NCBI GenBank assembly: GCA_020632695.1
Contig: JACKFB010000011.1
Coordinates: 156,336 to 220,335, forward strand
From: Deltaproteobacteria bacterium
GTDB lineage: Bacteria; Myxococcota_A; UBA9042; PHBI01; JACKFB01
DNA length: 64,000 nucleotides
Reading direction: 5' to 3'
Part shown: positions 24,943 through 34,452 of the stretch, piece by piece
Layout: every line of letters begins with the position of its first letter
Numbering within the stretch: position 1 is the stretch's first letter
Position numbers and translations under genes: made by a program
Notes under the pieces: generated by a model
What the model was told of the DNA's origin: nothing
Databases searched by the model: none
The model's input: the letters and a program-made list of their open reading frames with translations, nothing else

Positions 24943-26582
24943 ATGACTCGGGCGGGGCTGGCGGTGGCGGTGGCGGTGGCTGCGGTGGCGGTGGCGCATG
25001 CGCTACGACCGGGGCCGGGGCCGGAGCCGGAGCCGGGGCCGGGGCCGAGGCCGAGGCCGGGGCCGAGACCGGGGCCGGGGCCGGGGCCGGGGCCGAGGCC
25101 GGGGCCGAGACCGAGACCGGGACCGAGGCCGAGACCGAGGCCGCCATCGATGTAGAGGCGCCGAATGAGGCGAGCGAGGCCGCCGCTGGCGGCGGCGCGA
25201 CCGAGCGCGGGCCGAGTCGGGCCCCAGGCCCGTCGCAGGCCCGACGCGAGGGAGCGACGTCGTCAGCGGTGGCCGTAGCCGACTCAGGCGGTGCCTCGGC
25301 CGAGCGCGGGCCGAGTCGGGCCCCAGGCCCGTCGCAGGCCCGACGCGAGGGAGCGACGTCGTCAGCGGTGGCCGTAGCCGACTCAGGCGGTGCCTCGGCC
25401 GAGGCGTTGCCGTTCATCCACGACGACCTGGAGCTGGCGCTGCGGCGGGCTGGTGAATCGGGGCGGCCGCTGGTCATCGACCTCTGGGCGCCCTGGTGCC
25501 ACACGTGTCTGTCGATGCAGCACACGGTGTTCACCGACCCGGCGCTGGTGGCGATGGGGCCTCGTTTCGTGTGGTTGGCGCTGGACACCGACCGGCCGGA
25601 GAACGCGGGCGCCATCGAGCGCTTCCGGCCCGAGGTGTGGCCTACCTTCTATGTGGTGTCGTGGGATGGGGTCGACGGGCTCATCCAGGCCAGCCAGGCG
25701 GGGTCGACGACGGTGGCGGGGTTTCGGCAGTTCCTCTTGCGCGGCGAGCAGGGGGCGCTGGAGTCGGCGTCGCTCACGGCCCGGGACCCGCTCTGGCACC
25801 TGCGCCTGGGTGACCGCGAGGTCGCGGCGCGGCATCAGGCGCAGGCCGAGCGCGCCTACCGCGAGGCGCTGCGGCTGGCGCCCCCGGAGTGGCCGCGCGC
25901 GCCCGAGGTGCTGGTGCGACTGGCCCGCACGCTCTACCGCCAGGAGCGCTACCGCGCCTGCGCCGAGCTGGCGCTTTCCGAGCTGCCGCGGGCGGTCTCG
26001 GCGCGCGACGCCAGCGGCAGCGACTTCGCGGTCTACGCCAACCTCTGCGCCGACAAGCTCGGCGCGAAGCCGCTGGCGGCGCGGGTGCGCGAGGCCCTGG
26101 TCGCGCCCGAGGCCTCGCTGGCCTGGCTGGCCCGGCTGCCCGACGCGCCGCTCAGCGCCGACGACCGCTCCGACGCGCTGGCCACGCTGCGCGAGGTCTA
26201 CGACGCCCTGGGGCGCCCGGCCGACGCCCGCGCGGCCGCCGCGGCTCAGGTCGAGGTGCTGGACGCCGCCGTGGCCGCGGCGCGGGGTCCCATGGCGCAG
26301 ATGACCTACGCCTGGCCGCGCTCGGAGGTGTACGTCTACCTGGGCCGCGGCCAGGACGTGCTGCCCTGGCTGCAGCAGCTCACGGCGGCGCTGCCCGAGC
26401 AGTACGACCCGCCCCATCGCGCGGCCTGGGTGCTGCACCGCCTCGGCCGCGACGCCGAGGCCCTGCCCCTGGCCGAGCGCGCGTGGTCGCTCGCCTACGG
26501 GCCTCGCCGCGAGCGCATCGCCGCGCTCCGCGACGAGGTCGCCCGCGCCCTCGCGGCGCCCCCGGCGGCCGCGCCCCGCTGA
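24943..26582 (+). CDS. Exported thioredoxin-like protein with repeat-built linker; frame break in the linker
   Basis: ATG 24943 opens a signal peptide (MTRAGLAVAVAVAAVAVAHA). The thioredoxin domain lies in another frame, open from GTG 25269 to 26582: RPLVIDLWAPWCHTCLSMQH carries the WCxxC redox site. Helical TPR-like repeats (LARTLYRQERYRACAELALS, AAWVLHRLGRDAEALPLAER) follow. Between them is a GGGGCC/GAGGCC-type low-complexity tract whose proper frame would encode an Ala/Gly/Glu/Thr linker (AGAEAEAGAGAE), then two 33-residue repeats (ERGPSRAPGPSQARREGATS). The total length is one base short of a multiple of three, so one base missing in the tract would unite signal and domain into about 546 residues. 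Likely role: periplasmic thiol-disulfide exchange (DsbD-gamma/Tlp-like). Divergent from the SIMPL gene. Confidence 0.72.
25009..25146 (+). repeat. GGGGCC/GAGGCC-type hexanucleotide tract
   Basis: About 140 bases built from GGGGCC, GAGCCG, GAGGCC and GAGACC units, within the linker of the thioredoxin-like gene. Hexamer gain or loss would keep the frame; a one-base slip would not. The observed frame break lies inside this tract. Confidence 0.8.
25203..25400 (+). repeat. Tandem 99-bp repeat, member of a dispersed family
   Basis: Units 25203-25301 and 25302-25400 are essentially identical and in frame (33 residues each). The same unit, diverged, occurs inverted at about 63885-63986 in non-coding sequence. 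This shows that a dispersed element forms part of the coding linker here. Confidence 0.85.
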
Positions 26583-26593
26583 GAGCCGCGCCT

Positions 26594-27469
26594 TCAGCCG
26601 GCCGTCGTCGAGCCGCCCAGGGCCTCCAGCACGTCGCCGGTGATGTAGGAGGAGTCCGCCTCGCTGGCGAAGAAGACGTAGGCCGGGGCCATCTCCTCGG
26701 GCTGCGCCGGGCGGCCGTAGGGCGTCCCCTCACCGAAGTGGGCCACCTCCTCGGCGGTGCGCTCGGCCGGGTTCAGCGGCGTCCACACCGGCCCCGGCGC
26801 CACGCAGTTCACGCGGATGCCGCGCTCGACCAGGTTCTGCGCCAGCGCCTTGGTGAAGGCGTGGATGGCGCCCTTGGTGGACGAGTAGTCGATGAGGCGG
26901 CTCACCCCCTCGAGGCCGGTGATGGAGCCGGTGTTGATGATGGCCGCGCCGCGCTCCATGTGGGGGAGCGCCGCCTTCACCATGTGGAAGTAGCCGTATA
27001 TGTTGGTGCGGAAGGTGCGGTCCCACTGGTCGATGCTGATGTCCTCGATGCCGTCCTGATGCTGCTGGAAGGCCGCGTTGTTCACCAGGATGTCCAGGCC
27101 GCCCATCGCGGAGACGGCCTCGTCGACCACGCGCCGGCAGGTCTCGAACTCGCGCACGTCGGCCTCGACAGCGCGGGCCTTGCGCCCCTCCTCCTCGACG
27201 GCGGCGCAGGTCTCACGCGCGTCGGAGGCCTCCTCGGGGAGGTGCAGGATGGTCACGTCGGCGCCCTCCCGGGCGAAGAGCACGGCGACGGCCCGCCCGA
27301 TGCCCGAGTCGCCGCCGGTGATGATGGCCTTCTTGCCCTCGAGCTTGCCGCTGCCCTTGTAGCGCGGCGCCTTGTAGCGCGGGCGGGGGTCCAGCTCCGA
27401 CTCGAGGCCGGGCTTGTCGAGGGTCTGCTTGGGGAAGGGCGGGGTGGGCTGATGGGTCGCGGTCGCCAT
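26594..27469 (-). CDS. Short-chain dehydrogenase/reductase, stress-protein type
   Basis: ATG 27469 after GAGG gives 291 residues. The N-terminal extension (TLDKPGLESELDPRPRYKAP, GSGKLEGKKA) is typical of the YghA/GSP39-like SDR subgroup. The nucleotide motif is ITGGDSGIGRA (about 49-59), then NNAAF, the catalytic Ser in NTGSITGLEG and the catalytic YSSTKGA (Tyr and Lys), and VAPGPVWTPLNP. It is a soluble NAD(P)-dependent oxidoreductase; members are stress-induced and act on aldehydes or sugars with uncertain substrates. It stands alone, convergent with the thioredoxin-like gene. The longer open frame upstream is spurious. Confidence 0.9.
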   Translation of the reverse strand: MATATHQPTPPFPKQTLDKPGLESELDPRPRYKAPRYKGSGKLEGKKAIITGGDSGIGRAVAVLFAREGADVTILHLPEEASDARETCAAVEEEGRKARAVEADVREFETCRRVVDEAVSAMGGLDILVNNAAFQQHQDGIEDISIDQWDRTFRTNIYGYFHMVKAALPHMERGAAIINTGSITGLEGVSRLIDYSSTKGAIHAFTKALAQNLVERGIRVNCVAPGPVWTPLNPAERTAEEVAHFGEGTPYGRPAQPEEMAPAYVFFASEADSSYITGDVLEALGGSTTAG

Positions 27470-27707
27470 GGGGCTGCCTCCTCGTGGGTGCGGGGCGCCC
27501 GGCGCTACCGGGCGCGTGTTCGTGGTCGCGCGCCCCTGTCTTGCAAGCGCCGATCCTCCCCGCTCGTCCCACCACCGCGGCGCCGCGTCCCGCGCAGGGG
27601 CGTGGCGCGCTGCCTCCGCCGGGGCACCCCGCCACGCGGCTGGACGCGGCCGGGGCGACGGGCGATGCTCCCGCCACCGCCCGTCCAAGACCGCCCCGGA
27701 GGCAGTG

Positions 27708-28079
27708 ATGCCGCTCCACCCCGTCACCTTCGGCCTCATCGCGCTGGTCGCCGCGCTCCACGCCATGTTCCTGGTGCTGGAGATGTTCCTCTGGGAGCGC
27801 CCCATCGGCCGCCGCATCTTCCGCACCACCGCCGAGGACGCGCGCGCCGGAGCCGTCCTGGCCAAGAACCAGGGCCTCTACAACGGCTTCCTCGCCGCCG
27901 GTCTGGTCGTCGGCCTGCGCGACGCGGGCACCCCCTCCGGCAACGCGTTCATCGTCTTCTTCCTCGGCGCCGTCATCATCGCCGGGCTCTACGGGGCGGC
28001 GACGGCGTCGCGCGGCATCCTCTTCATCCAGGCGCTGCCGGCGGCCGCCGCGCTGACCTCCTACTCGCTGCTGGGCTGA
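27708..28079 (+). CDS. DUF1304 membrane protein
   Basis: ATG 27708 follows GGAGG (27698-27702). The 123-residue product has about four membrane helices with the family motif HAMFLVLEMFLWERP near the start and AKNQGLYNGFLAAGL in the middle (the conserved NQGxYNxFLA), ending LFIQALPAAAAL. DUF1304 proteins are small inner-membrane proteins of unknown function. Its 3' end overlaps the convergent HTTM gene by 19 bases, so the two genes share their terminal region. Confidence 0.88.
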   Translation: MPLHPVTFGLIALVAALHAMFLVLEMFLWERPIGRRIFRTTAEDARAGAVLAKNQGLYNGFLAAGLVVGLRDAGTPSGNAFIVFFLGAVIIAGLYGAATASRGILFIQALPAAAALTSYSLLG

Positions 28080-29389
28080 GCCTCGCGGAGCGGCACGATG
28101 AAGCGGGCGGGGCTCAGGCCCCGGGGCTCGGCGGCCAGGTCGACGGCGGGGTCGATGAGCGGCTGGCTGGGTCGGCCGTGCAGCGACGCGGTGGCGCGGG
28201 CCCGCACCTCGATGCCCGTCGCGCCGCCGGCGCGCGCCTGTTCGGCCAGGTGGTGCGCGTAGTCGAGGATCATGTCGGGCTGGGTCGACATCACCTTGTG
28301 CTGCAGCGGCGTCAACTCGTCGCGCGGAAAGACCAGGCGGCGGCCCGGCGGTGAGCGGGTGGTCACCTCGTACTCCACCGAGCCGGTCTTCTCGACCAGC
28401 ATCACCCGCCAGGCGAAGCGGAAGCCCTGCTCGGTCCAGTTGACCCGGCCGGGGAAGGCCAGATGCCGCAGCGGCAGCGCGGCCTGCAGCGCGAGCCAGG
28501 CGCACCCGGCCACCACCGCGGCGCGGCGCAGCGCCAGCGGCGAGCGCGCGAGGACGGGCGCCGGGCGGCGGAGCAGGCGCCGGGGCCAGCCCGGGTCGAA
28601 GAACAGGGTGGTCGAGACCAGCATCACCCAGGAGAAGACGCCGATGGGGAAGAGCAGCCAGACCGTCACGTGGAAGACGACGGCGGCGGCGAAGGCCAGA
28701 GCGCGCGTGCGGCGCCACAGCAGCAGCGGCACCACGCCCAGATCGTAGAGGGCGCCGGCCCAGCTCAGCGCGAGGGCGGCGGTGCCGGTGGCGAGCAGCG
28801 GGCCCACCAGGGGCAGGTGGGCCTGGGCCTGCAGCCAGGTGTGGAGCGGCTCGCCTCGCAGCAGCCAGTCGGCGTCCAGCTTGGCCAGCCCCGCGTGGAC
28901 GTACACCACGGCGACCTGCCCGCGCAGCAGCCCATAGGCGCCCAGCGGGACGGCGCGCTCGTGGCCGCGGCGCCGCGCATCCAGCGACCAGGCGGCGCCC
29001 GAAGGCAGCAGCGCCAGCAGCGCCGCCAGCAGGCTCACCAGATAGTAGTGGTTGAGATAGAGCGCCTTGTCGATGAGCTCGGCGTAGGTGAAGAGCAGGC
29101 CGAACACCGCCGCGGAGAGGCGGCTCCGGTAACCCACCGCCAGGCTGGCCGCGGCCAGGGCCATGGCGCCCTGGTGGACGTACATGCCCACGCCCGGCCA
29201 GGGGCGTACCCAGTCGAAGCCCGCCCAGGTGAAGTGGAAACCGGGCGCCAGGTAGAGCTCGTCAATCCAGCCCTTGGCCCAGAAGCGCACGGTGGCGCCA
29301 AGCATCAGCAGCCCGAAGAGGATGCGGAAGGCCGCCAGGCCCGCGGCGTCGCGCGGCGCGGCGAGCCTCCGGACCAGGGCGTGACCCAT
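28061..29389 (-). CDS. HTTM (vitamin K-dependent gamma-carboxylase-like) membrane protein
   Basis: Last gene of the iron-linked operon. ATG 29389 overlaps the stop of the preceding gene by one base (TGATG). The 442-residue product has the HTTM layout: AAFRILFGLLMLGATVRF, WIDELYLAPGFHFTW, a YVHQGAMALAAASLAVGYR helix, then LYLNHYYLVSLLAALLALLP, VVYVHAGLAKLDADWLLRGE and a soluble C-terminal part. About eight membrane helices. Family members are related to gamma-glutamyl carboxylase; most bacterial ones have no known substrate. Association with imelysin and di-haem proteins suggests modification or maturation of an operon partner in the periplasm, an inference. Confidence 0.85.
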   Translation of the reverse strand: MGHALVRRLAAPRDAAGLAAFRILFGLLMLGATVRFWAKGWIDELYLAPGFHFTWAGFDWVRPWPGVGMYVHQGAMALAAASLAVGYRSRLSAAVFGLLFTYAELIDKALYLNHYYLVSLLAALLALLPSGAAWSLDARRRGHERAVPLGAYGLLRGQVAVVYVHAGLAKLDADWLLRGEPLHTWLQAQAHLPLVGPLLATGTAALALSWAGALYDLGVVPLLLWRRTRALAFAAAVVFHVTVWLLFPIGVFSWVMLVSTTLFFDPGWPRRLLRRPAPVLARSPLALRRAAVVAGCAWLALQAALPLRHLAFPGRVNWTEQGFRFAWRVMLVEKTGSVEYEVTTRSPPGRRLVFPRDELTPLQHKVMSTQPDMILDYAHHLAEQARAGGATGIEVRARATASLHGRPSQPLIDPAVDLAAEPRGLSPARFIVPLREAQPSSE

Positions 29390-30498
29390 CAGTCGCCGTC
29401 GTTGCCGCTGAAGCCCACCGTCACCGAGAGCGCGTTGGCGATGTCCACCTCGATGAGGCGCTGCAGCTCGCCCAGGGCGTCGATGGCGGCCTCGACGGCG
29501 GCGGGGTCGGTCTGGACGGCCTGGGTCAGCGGGGCGGGGATGGCGTCCAGCGCCGCGCGGGCCTTGGCGAGGGCGGTGGTCATCCGGAAGGCGAAGTGAC
29601 GGCCGCGGGCCTCCAGGTAGGCGTCGAGGCCGCTGGCGCCCTCGGCGTCGGCGCCGAGGTAGAGCAGCTCGACGCCGCGCAGGGCGTCGCGGATGTCCTC
29701 GAGCGAGCGGCCGCTGGACTGGGACTCCGCCTTGTCGGGCTGCGGCACGCCGCCGGAGGTGAGGCCCAGCGGCCGCCCCAGCTTGTCGCTGCGGATGGCC
29801 TCCACCGTGAAGGCCATGCGCCCCACCATCGCGCTCAGGGCGAGCTGCAGCGTGCTGAAGGTCGCGCTGGTGCGGCCGGCCTCGGTCAGCTCGTCGAGCC
29901 AGGCGCCTTCGTCTGGCGCCCAGGCCTCGCGGAGCGCCGCGGCGTGATCGTGGAGGTCGGCGGTCAGGCCGGTGAGGTAGGCGCAGCGTCGCGGGTCGGC
30001 GGCCAGCCACGCGGCGCCGTCGTCGTGACCGTAGAGCAGCAGCTCGATGACCGGCATGCCGCTCTGGGCCGCGCCCAGGGAGGCGACGCGGGCGTCGTCG
30101 ATGGGCGCCTCCGAGGCCAGGACCTCGTCGACGGAGCCAGGGCGAACCGGCCAGAAGTCGATCTTCGGCCCCAGGCGCAGCGGCTCGTCCGAGTAGGGCC
30201 CGAAGGCGAAGACCTCGGCCTGCTTCAGCGGCGCGCGGGCGCTCCACCAGGCGTCGCGGGCGGCCTCGAGCGCCGCGGCGTCGGGCGCCGCGCAGAGCGC
30301 CTCGGCGGCCAGGTCGAGGGTCTCGGTGCGCGCCTCGAGCTCGGCGTAGAGGGGCAGCAGGATGTCCTCGCCCCACGACGCCAGCAGCTCGCGCCGCTGG
30401 TCGGCGATCTCGCTGGGGGCGCAGGCGGCAGCCAGGCTGGCCACCAGCCCGACCAGCAGCCAGCGAGCCCATCGACGGCGAAGCCCGCGCGGGCTCAC
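29389..30498 (-). CDS. Imelysin-like lipoprotein, second copy
   Basis: GTG 30498 overlaps the TGA of the upstream gene (GTGA). A lipoprotein signal (LVGLVASLAAAC) leads into a 350-residue all-helical protein resembling the imelysin (peptidase M75) family: LLASWGEDILLPLYAELEAR, WWSARAPLKQAEVFAFGPYS, and SGMPVIELLLYGHDD. The canonical GxHxxE metal motif is here GMPVIE, lacking the His, so iron binding or any hydrolytic role may be lost or altered; the downstream paralogue in the operon keeps the motif. Probably a periplasmic iron-uptake accessory, bound to the outer membrane or inner membrane by its lipid. Confidence 0.8.
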   Translation of the reverse strand: MSPRGLRRRWARWLLVGLVASLAAACAPSEIADQRRELLASWGEDILLPLYAELEARTETLDLAAEALCAAPDAAALEAARDAWWSARAPLKQAEVFAFGPYSDEPLRLGPKIDFWPVRPGSVDEVLASEAPIDDARVASLGAAQSGMPVIELLLYGHDDGAAWLAADPRRCAYLTGLTADLHDHAAALREAWAPDEGAWLDELTEAGRTSATFSTLQLALSAMVGRMAFTVEAIRSDKLGRPLGLTSGGVPQPDKAESQSSGRSLEDIRDALRGVELLYLGADAEGASGLDAYLEARGRHFAFRMTTALAKARAALDAIPAPLTQAVQTDPAAVEAAIDALGELQRLIEVDIANALSVTVGFSGNDGD

Positions 30499-31916
30499 AG
30501 GGACTCCACGAAGGCGATGAGGGCGGCGCGCTGGCTCGCGTCGAGCGCGCGGAAGGCCTCGCGGGAAGCCTCGGCCTCGCCGCCGTGCCACAGGATCGCC
30601 TCGGCCACGCCGCGGGCGCGCCCGTCGTGCAGCAGCCGGTCGTGCCCGTTGACCGTGACATTGAATCGCAGGCCCCACAGCGGCGGCGTGCGCCACTCCG
30701 CACCCTCGGCGTCGAAGCTGGGCCGCCCGTCCGACAGCGCCTCACCCATGTCGTGGAGCAGCAGGTCGGTGTAGGGCCAGATCTTCTGGTCGCGCAGCTC
30801 CTCGAGCGCGGCGTCGGGCGAGGTGCGGTGCGACGCCACGTGGCAGCCGCCGCACCCCGCGCGGGCGAAGAGCGCCTTGCCGCGCAGCACCTCGGGCCGC
30901 GCGTGGGCCTGCCGCGACGGCACCGCCAGCAGCCGCCCGTAGAGCTCGACGCGGTCGAGCAGCGCGTCGTCCAGCTCCGGGCCCTCCTCGGCGAAGGCGC
31001 TGCGGCAGTCGGGCTGGGCCTCGGTGCAGTCGTCGGCGCCGAACATCGGCGAGGTGATCCCGATGTCCCCGGCGAAGGCGCCGGCCGACTGCTGGCGGAT
31101 CGTCGGCTGCTCGGCCTTCCAGCCGAAGCGCCCGGTGACGACCTGCTCCAGCTCGACGTCCCACACCCGGTTGCGGCGCCCGGAGATGCCGTCGCCGTCG
31201 GCGTCGTCGGGGTCCTCCAGCTCGGCGAGGCGGGCGTCGGGGATGGCCTCCAGCAGGCCGAGGCCGATGGTGGCCGGCGCGACCCGTGGCGAGACGCGGA
31301 CCTCGGGGTCCATCGGGCCGTAGGCCAGCGCGTCGATGCGGTAGCTGGGCTCGAGCAGGGCGTAGGGGGTGCCGTCGGCGTAGGTGCCGGGGACCTCCTG
31401 CCAGGTGACGACGGGGGTGCCCTCGGCGGGGACGCCGCCGATGGCGAAGGGCTGGAGCTGACCGCCGTAGGTCGGCTCGGGCAGGGGCTCGCCGTGGGGG
31501 CCCGAGCCCGGGACGCTCAGCCGCAGGAGCAGGCCCAGGAAGGCCTCGTCGGCGCGCTCGGGCGGACGGCCGCGGCCGTCCTTGAAGTGACACGCCGCGC
31601 AGGAGCGCGCGTTGAACACGGGGCCCAGCCCGTCGTGGCCGGTCGTGCTGGCCGGCGCCTGCACCCACGACTGGTTGAAGGCGCTGTTGCCCGAGTAGAA
31701 GAGCAGGGCGTGCTCGGGCGTGATGTTCTCGGCGGGCCGGGTGAAGGCGTTGCTGCCGAAGAGCAGCGTGTTGGTGGTGGCGCCGCCGGGCAGCCACTCG
31801 TCGGGGTCCAGGGGCGCCGCGTCCCCGCCGTCGCACGCGCAGAGCGGCGCCAGCACGATGGCGGCGAGGGCGGCGGTCAGGCGCGCCCGACGCGAGCTGC
31901 TGGAGAGCGTGGGCAT
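30495..31916 (-). CDS. Di-haem DUF1111 oxidoreductase, lipoprotein
   Basis: A 473-residue lipoprotein (lipobox LAPLCAC) with two CxxCH haem sites: NARSCAACHFKDGRGRPPE at about 107-125 and FARAGCGGCHVASHR at about 350. Further DUF1111 marks are TGHDGLGPVFN, GRFGWKAEQPTIRQQ, FNVTVNGHDRLLHDGRARG and AILWHGGEAEASREAF. The family (called di-haem or 'thiol' oxidoreductases) is related to cytochrome c peroxidases and MauG. In Pseudomonas a DUF1111 gene lies between imelysin genes under iron control, as here. Probable role: redox handling of iron in the periplasm. It ends four bases into the next gene. Confidence 0.9.
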   Translation of the reverse strand: MPTLSSSSRRARLTAALAAIVLAPLCACDGGDAAPLDPDEWLPGGATTNTLLFGSNAFTRPAENITPEHALLFYSGNSAFNQSWVQAPASTTGHDGLGPVFNARSCAACHFKDGRGRPPERADEAFLGLLLRLSVPGSGPHGEPLPEPTYGGQLQPFAIGGVPAEGTPVVTWQEVPGTYADGTPYALLEPSYRIDALAYGPMDPEVRVSPRVAPATIGLGLLEAIPDARLAELEDPDDADGDGISGRRNRVWDVELEQVVTGRFGWKAEQPTIRQQSAGAFAGDIGITSPMFGADDCTEAQPDCRSAFAEEGPELDDALLDRVELYGRLLAVPSRQAHARPEVLRGKALFARAGCGGCHVASHRTSPDAALEELRDQKIWPYTDLLLHDMGEALSDGRPSFDAEGAEWRTPPLWGLRFNVTVNGHDRLLHDGRARGVAEAILWHGGEAEASREAFRALDASQRAALIAFVESL

Positions 31917-31920
31917 CGGC

Positions 31921-33092
<1,172 letters not shown>

Positions 33093-33096
<4 letters not shown>

Positions 33097-33482
33097 CGGT
33101 CGGTCCTCGAGAGCTGGGGTGGGCCGAGGGCGCCGAGCGGCGGGTCCTCGGGGGTCGGGGGGGCGTGGGCGCGGATGGAGACGGCCACGAGGAAGCGGGT
33201 GACGGCGCGGGACTGGTCGGGGGAGAGCGCCGCGCGCTCGGCCATGTCGGCGACGATGTCGGGCCAGGCGTCGGGCGCGAGCTCGCCCGGGGAGTGGGGG
33301 CGGTGACAGCTCCCGCAGCGCGCCCGGTAGAGGCGGTGGCCCTCCTCGAGCTGGGCCAGGGTGGCGTCGGGGTAGGCGGGGCGCACGCCGGCGACGTCGC
33401 CCTCGGTGGGCACGAGCGACACGCCGGGCGCGCAGGCCGCCAGCGCGAGGAGCAGCGCCAGGAGCGGGAGCGACCGGCTCAA
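33093..33482 (-). CDS. Small c-type cytochrome lipoprotein
   Basis: TTG 33482 is chosen because it overlaps the upstream stop (TTGA), in the style of every other junction in this operon, and opens directly onto a lipoprotein signal (LSRSLPLLALLLALAAC). One haem site, YRARCGSCHRPHSPGEL, and a later Met-containing segment (IVADMAERAALSPDQSRAVT) that may supply the sixth ligand. 129 residues, ending in a Pro-rich tail. It probably passes electrons to the DUF1111 protein in the periplasm. Confidence 0.85.
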
Positions 33483-34258
33483 AGGCCGATCCCGACGATG
33501 GCGCGGATCCACACCTTGCCGTAGTCGTCGCCGACCACCGCGCCCTCGCTGATGTCGTCGAGGCGCGCGTAGGCGCCGAGCGTCAGCCAGTACTCGCCGG
33601 ACTGCAGCAGCACCGTGGGCCCGAGGTAGTGGTGGGCGTCGCCCTCACCGAAGTGGCCCCGGGCCCAGTACTCGAGGCCCAGGGTCACATGGGGCGAGAC
33701 CTCGAAGGTGGTCGCCACGGTGGGGTTGTAGATGAACTCCCACTCGCCCTCCTGGAACGCCCACTCCTGCTCGACCCAGAGGTTGGCTGCGAGGGTGGCG
33801 ATGCCGAAGCGGCGCGAGAGGATGATCTTCTGCTCGAACTCCAGCTCGTCGTGGAACTCGGCCATCTCGAGGTAGAGCGCGACGTCCACCGGCCAGTCGC
33901 CGGCCTCGGCCAGCCGCAGCCGGAGCCGCTGCTTGACGCCGTCGAAGGCCAGCGAGGGCGAGGTGCTGGCGGCCTGCTTGAAGGCGAAGTACCAGCCGAA
34001 CTCGAGGCGGTCGCTGATGCCGTACTCGAGCTCGGTCTGCAGCACCGAGCGCAGCGAGGTGACCGCCTCGGTGCCGCCGTCGCCCTCCTTGGCGATGCGC
34101 ACCGGCACCAGGTCGGCGTACTGCTCGATCTCGAAGCCGCCCTTGGGCTGGGTCGAGTAGCCGTAGGTGAAGGGCATGGGCCGCGGGTTGGCCAGGGCCG
34201 ACGGGGCGGCCAGCGTGCCCACGGTCAGCAGAGCCAGGGTGAGGCGAGGGGCGGTCAT
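33479..34258 (-). CDS. Outer-membrane beta-barrel-like protein heading the iron operon
   Basis: A 259-residue protein with a cleavable signal (LLTVGTLAAPSALA) and alternating strands (SVLQTELEYGISDRLEFGWY, VDVALYLEMAEFHDELEFEQ, GEYWLTLGAYARLDD). It is barrel-like and may belong to DUF6662. As the first gene behind the Fur box it may form the outer-membrane part of the iron system. No TonB box is visible. Confidence 0.7.
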   Translation of the reverse strand: MTAPRLTLALLTVGTLAAPSALANPRPMPFTYGYSTQPKGGFEIEQYADLVPVRIAKEGDGGTEAVTSLRSVLQTELEYGISDRLEFGWYFAFKQAASTSPSLAFDGVKQRLRLRLAEAGDWPVDVALYLEMAEFHDELEFEQKIILSRRFGIATLAANLWVEQEWAFQEGEWEFIYNPTVATTFEVSPHVTLGLEYWARGHFGEGDAHHYLGPTVLLQSGEYWLTLGAYARLDDISEGAVVGDDYGKVWIRAIVGIGL

Positions 34259-34331
34259 CGGGGCGAGTCCTGATGTCGTCGTTGAGGGACGGCCGGGGCG
34301 TGTCCCCCCGCCGTGCAGCCCAATGTGTATT

Positions 34332-34350
34332 GATAACGATTATCATTAGC
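34332..34350. promoter_or_regulatory. Fur box
   Basis: GATAACGATTATCATTAGC agrees with the 19-base Fur consensus at 16 of 19 positions. It is the most AT-rich spot in the region and lies between the iron operon (start 34258, minus strand) and the esterase gene (34453, plus strand). Repression by Fur with iron is predicted for the minus-strand operon, possibly for both. Confidence 0.85.
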
Positions 34351-34452
34351 AAGAGAAAAGTGAAGCGCCCGCCGCTCGCCTTGTCCTTGACACCCCGCGG
34401 CCGCTACCCGAGCGTCACGCCGTCACGCTCCCCCTGCGAAGGCTCACCCACC

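Noticed and set aside
24869..25615. N-terminal extension of the SIMPL gene by about 250 codons
   Set aside because: That part is antisense to the thioredoxin-like gene and its repeats; the hydrophobic anchor begins at 24868.
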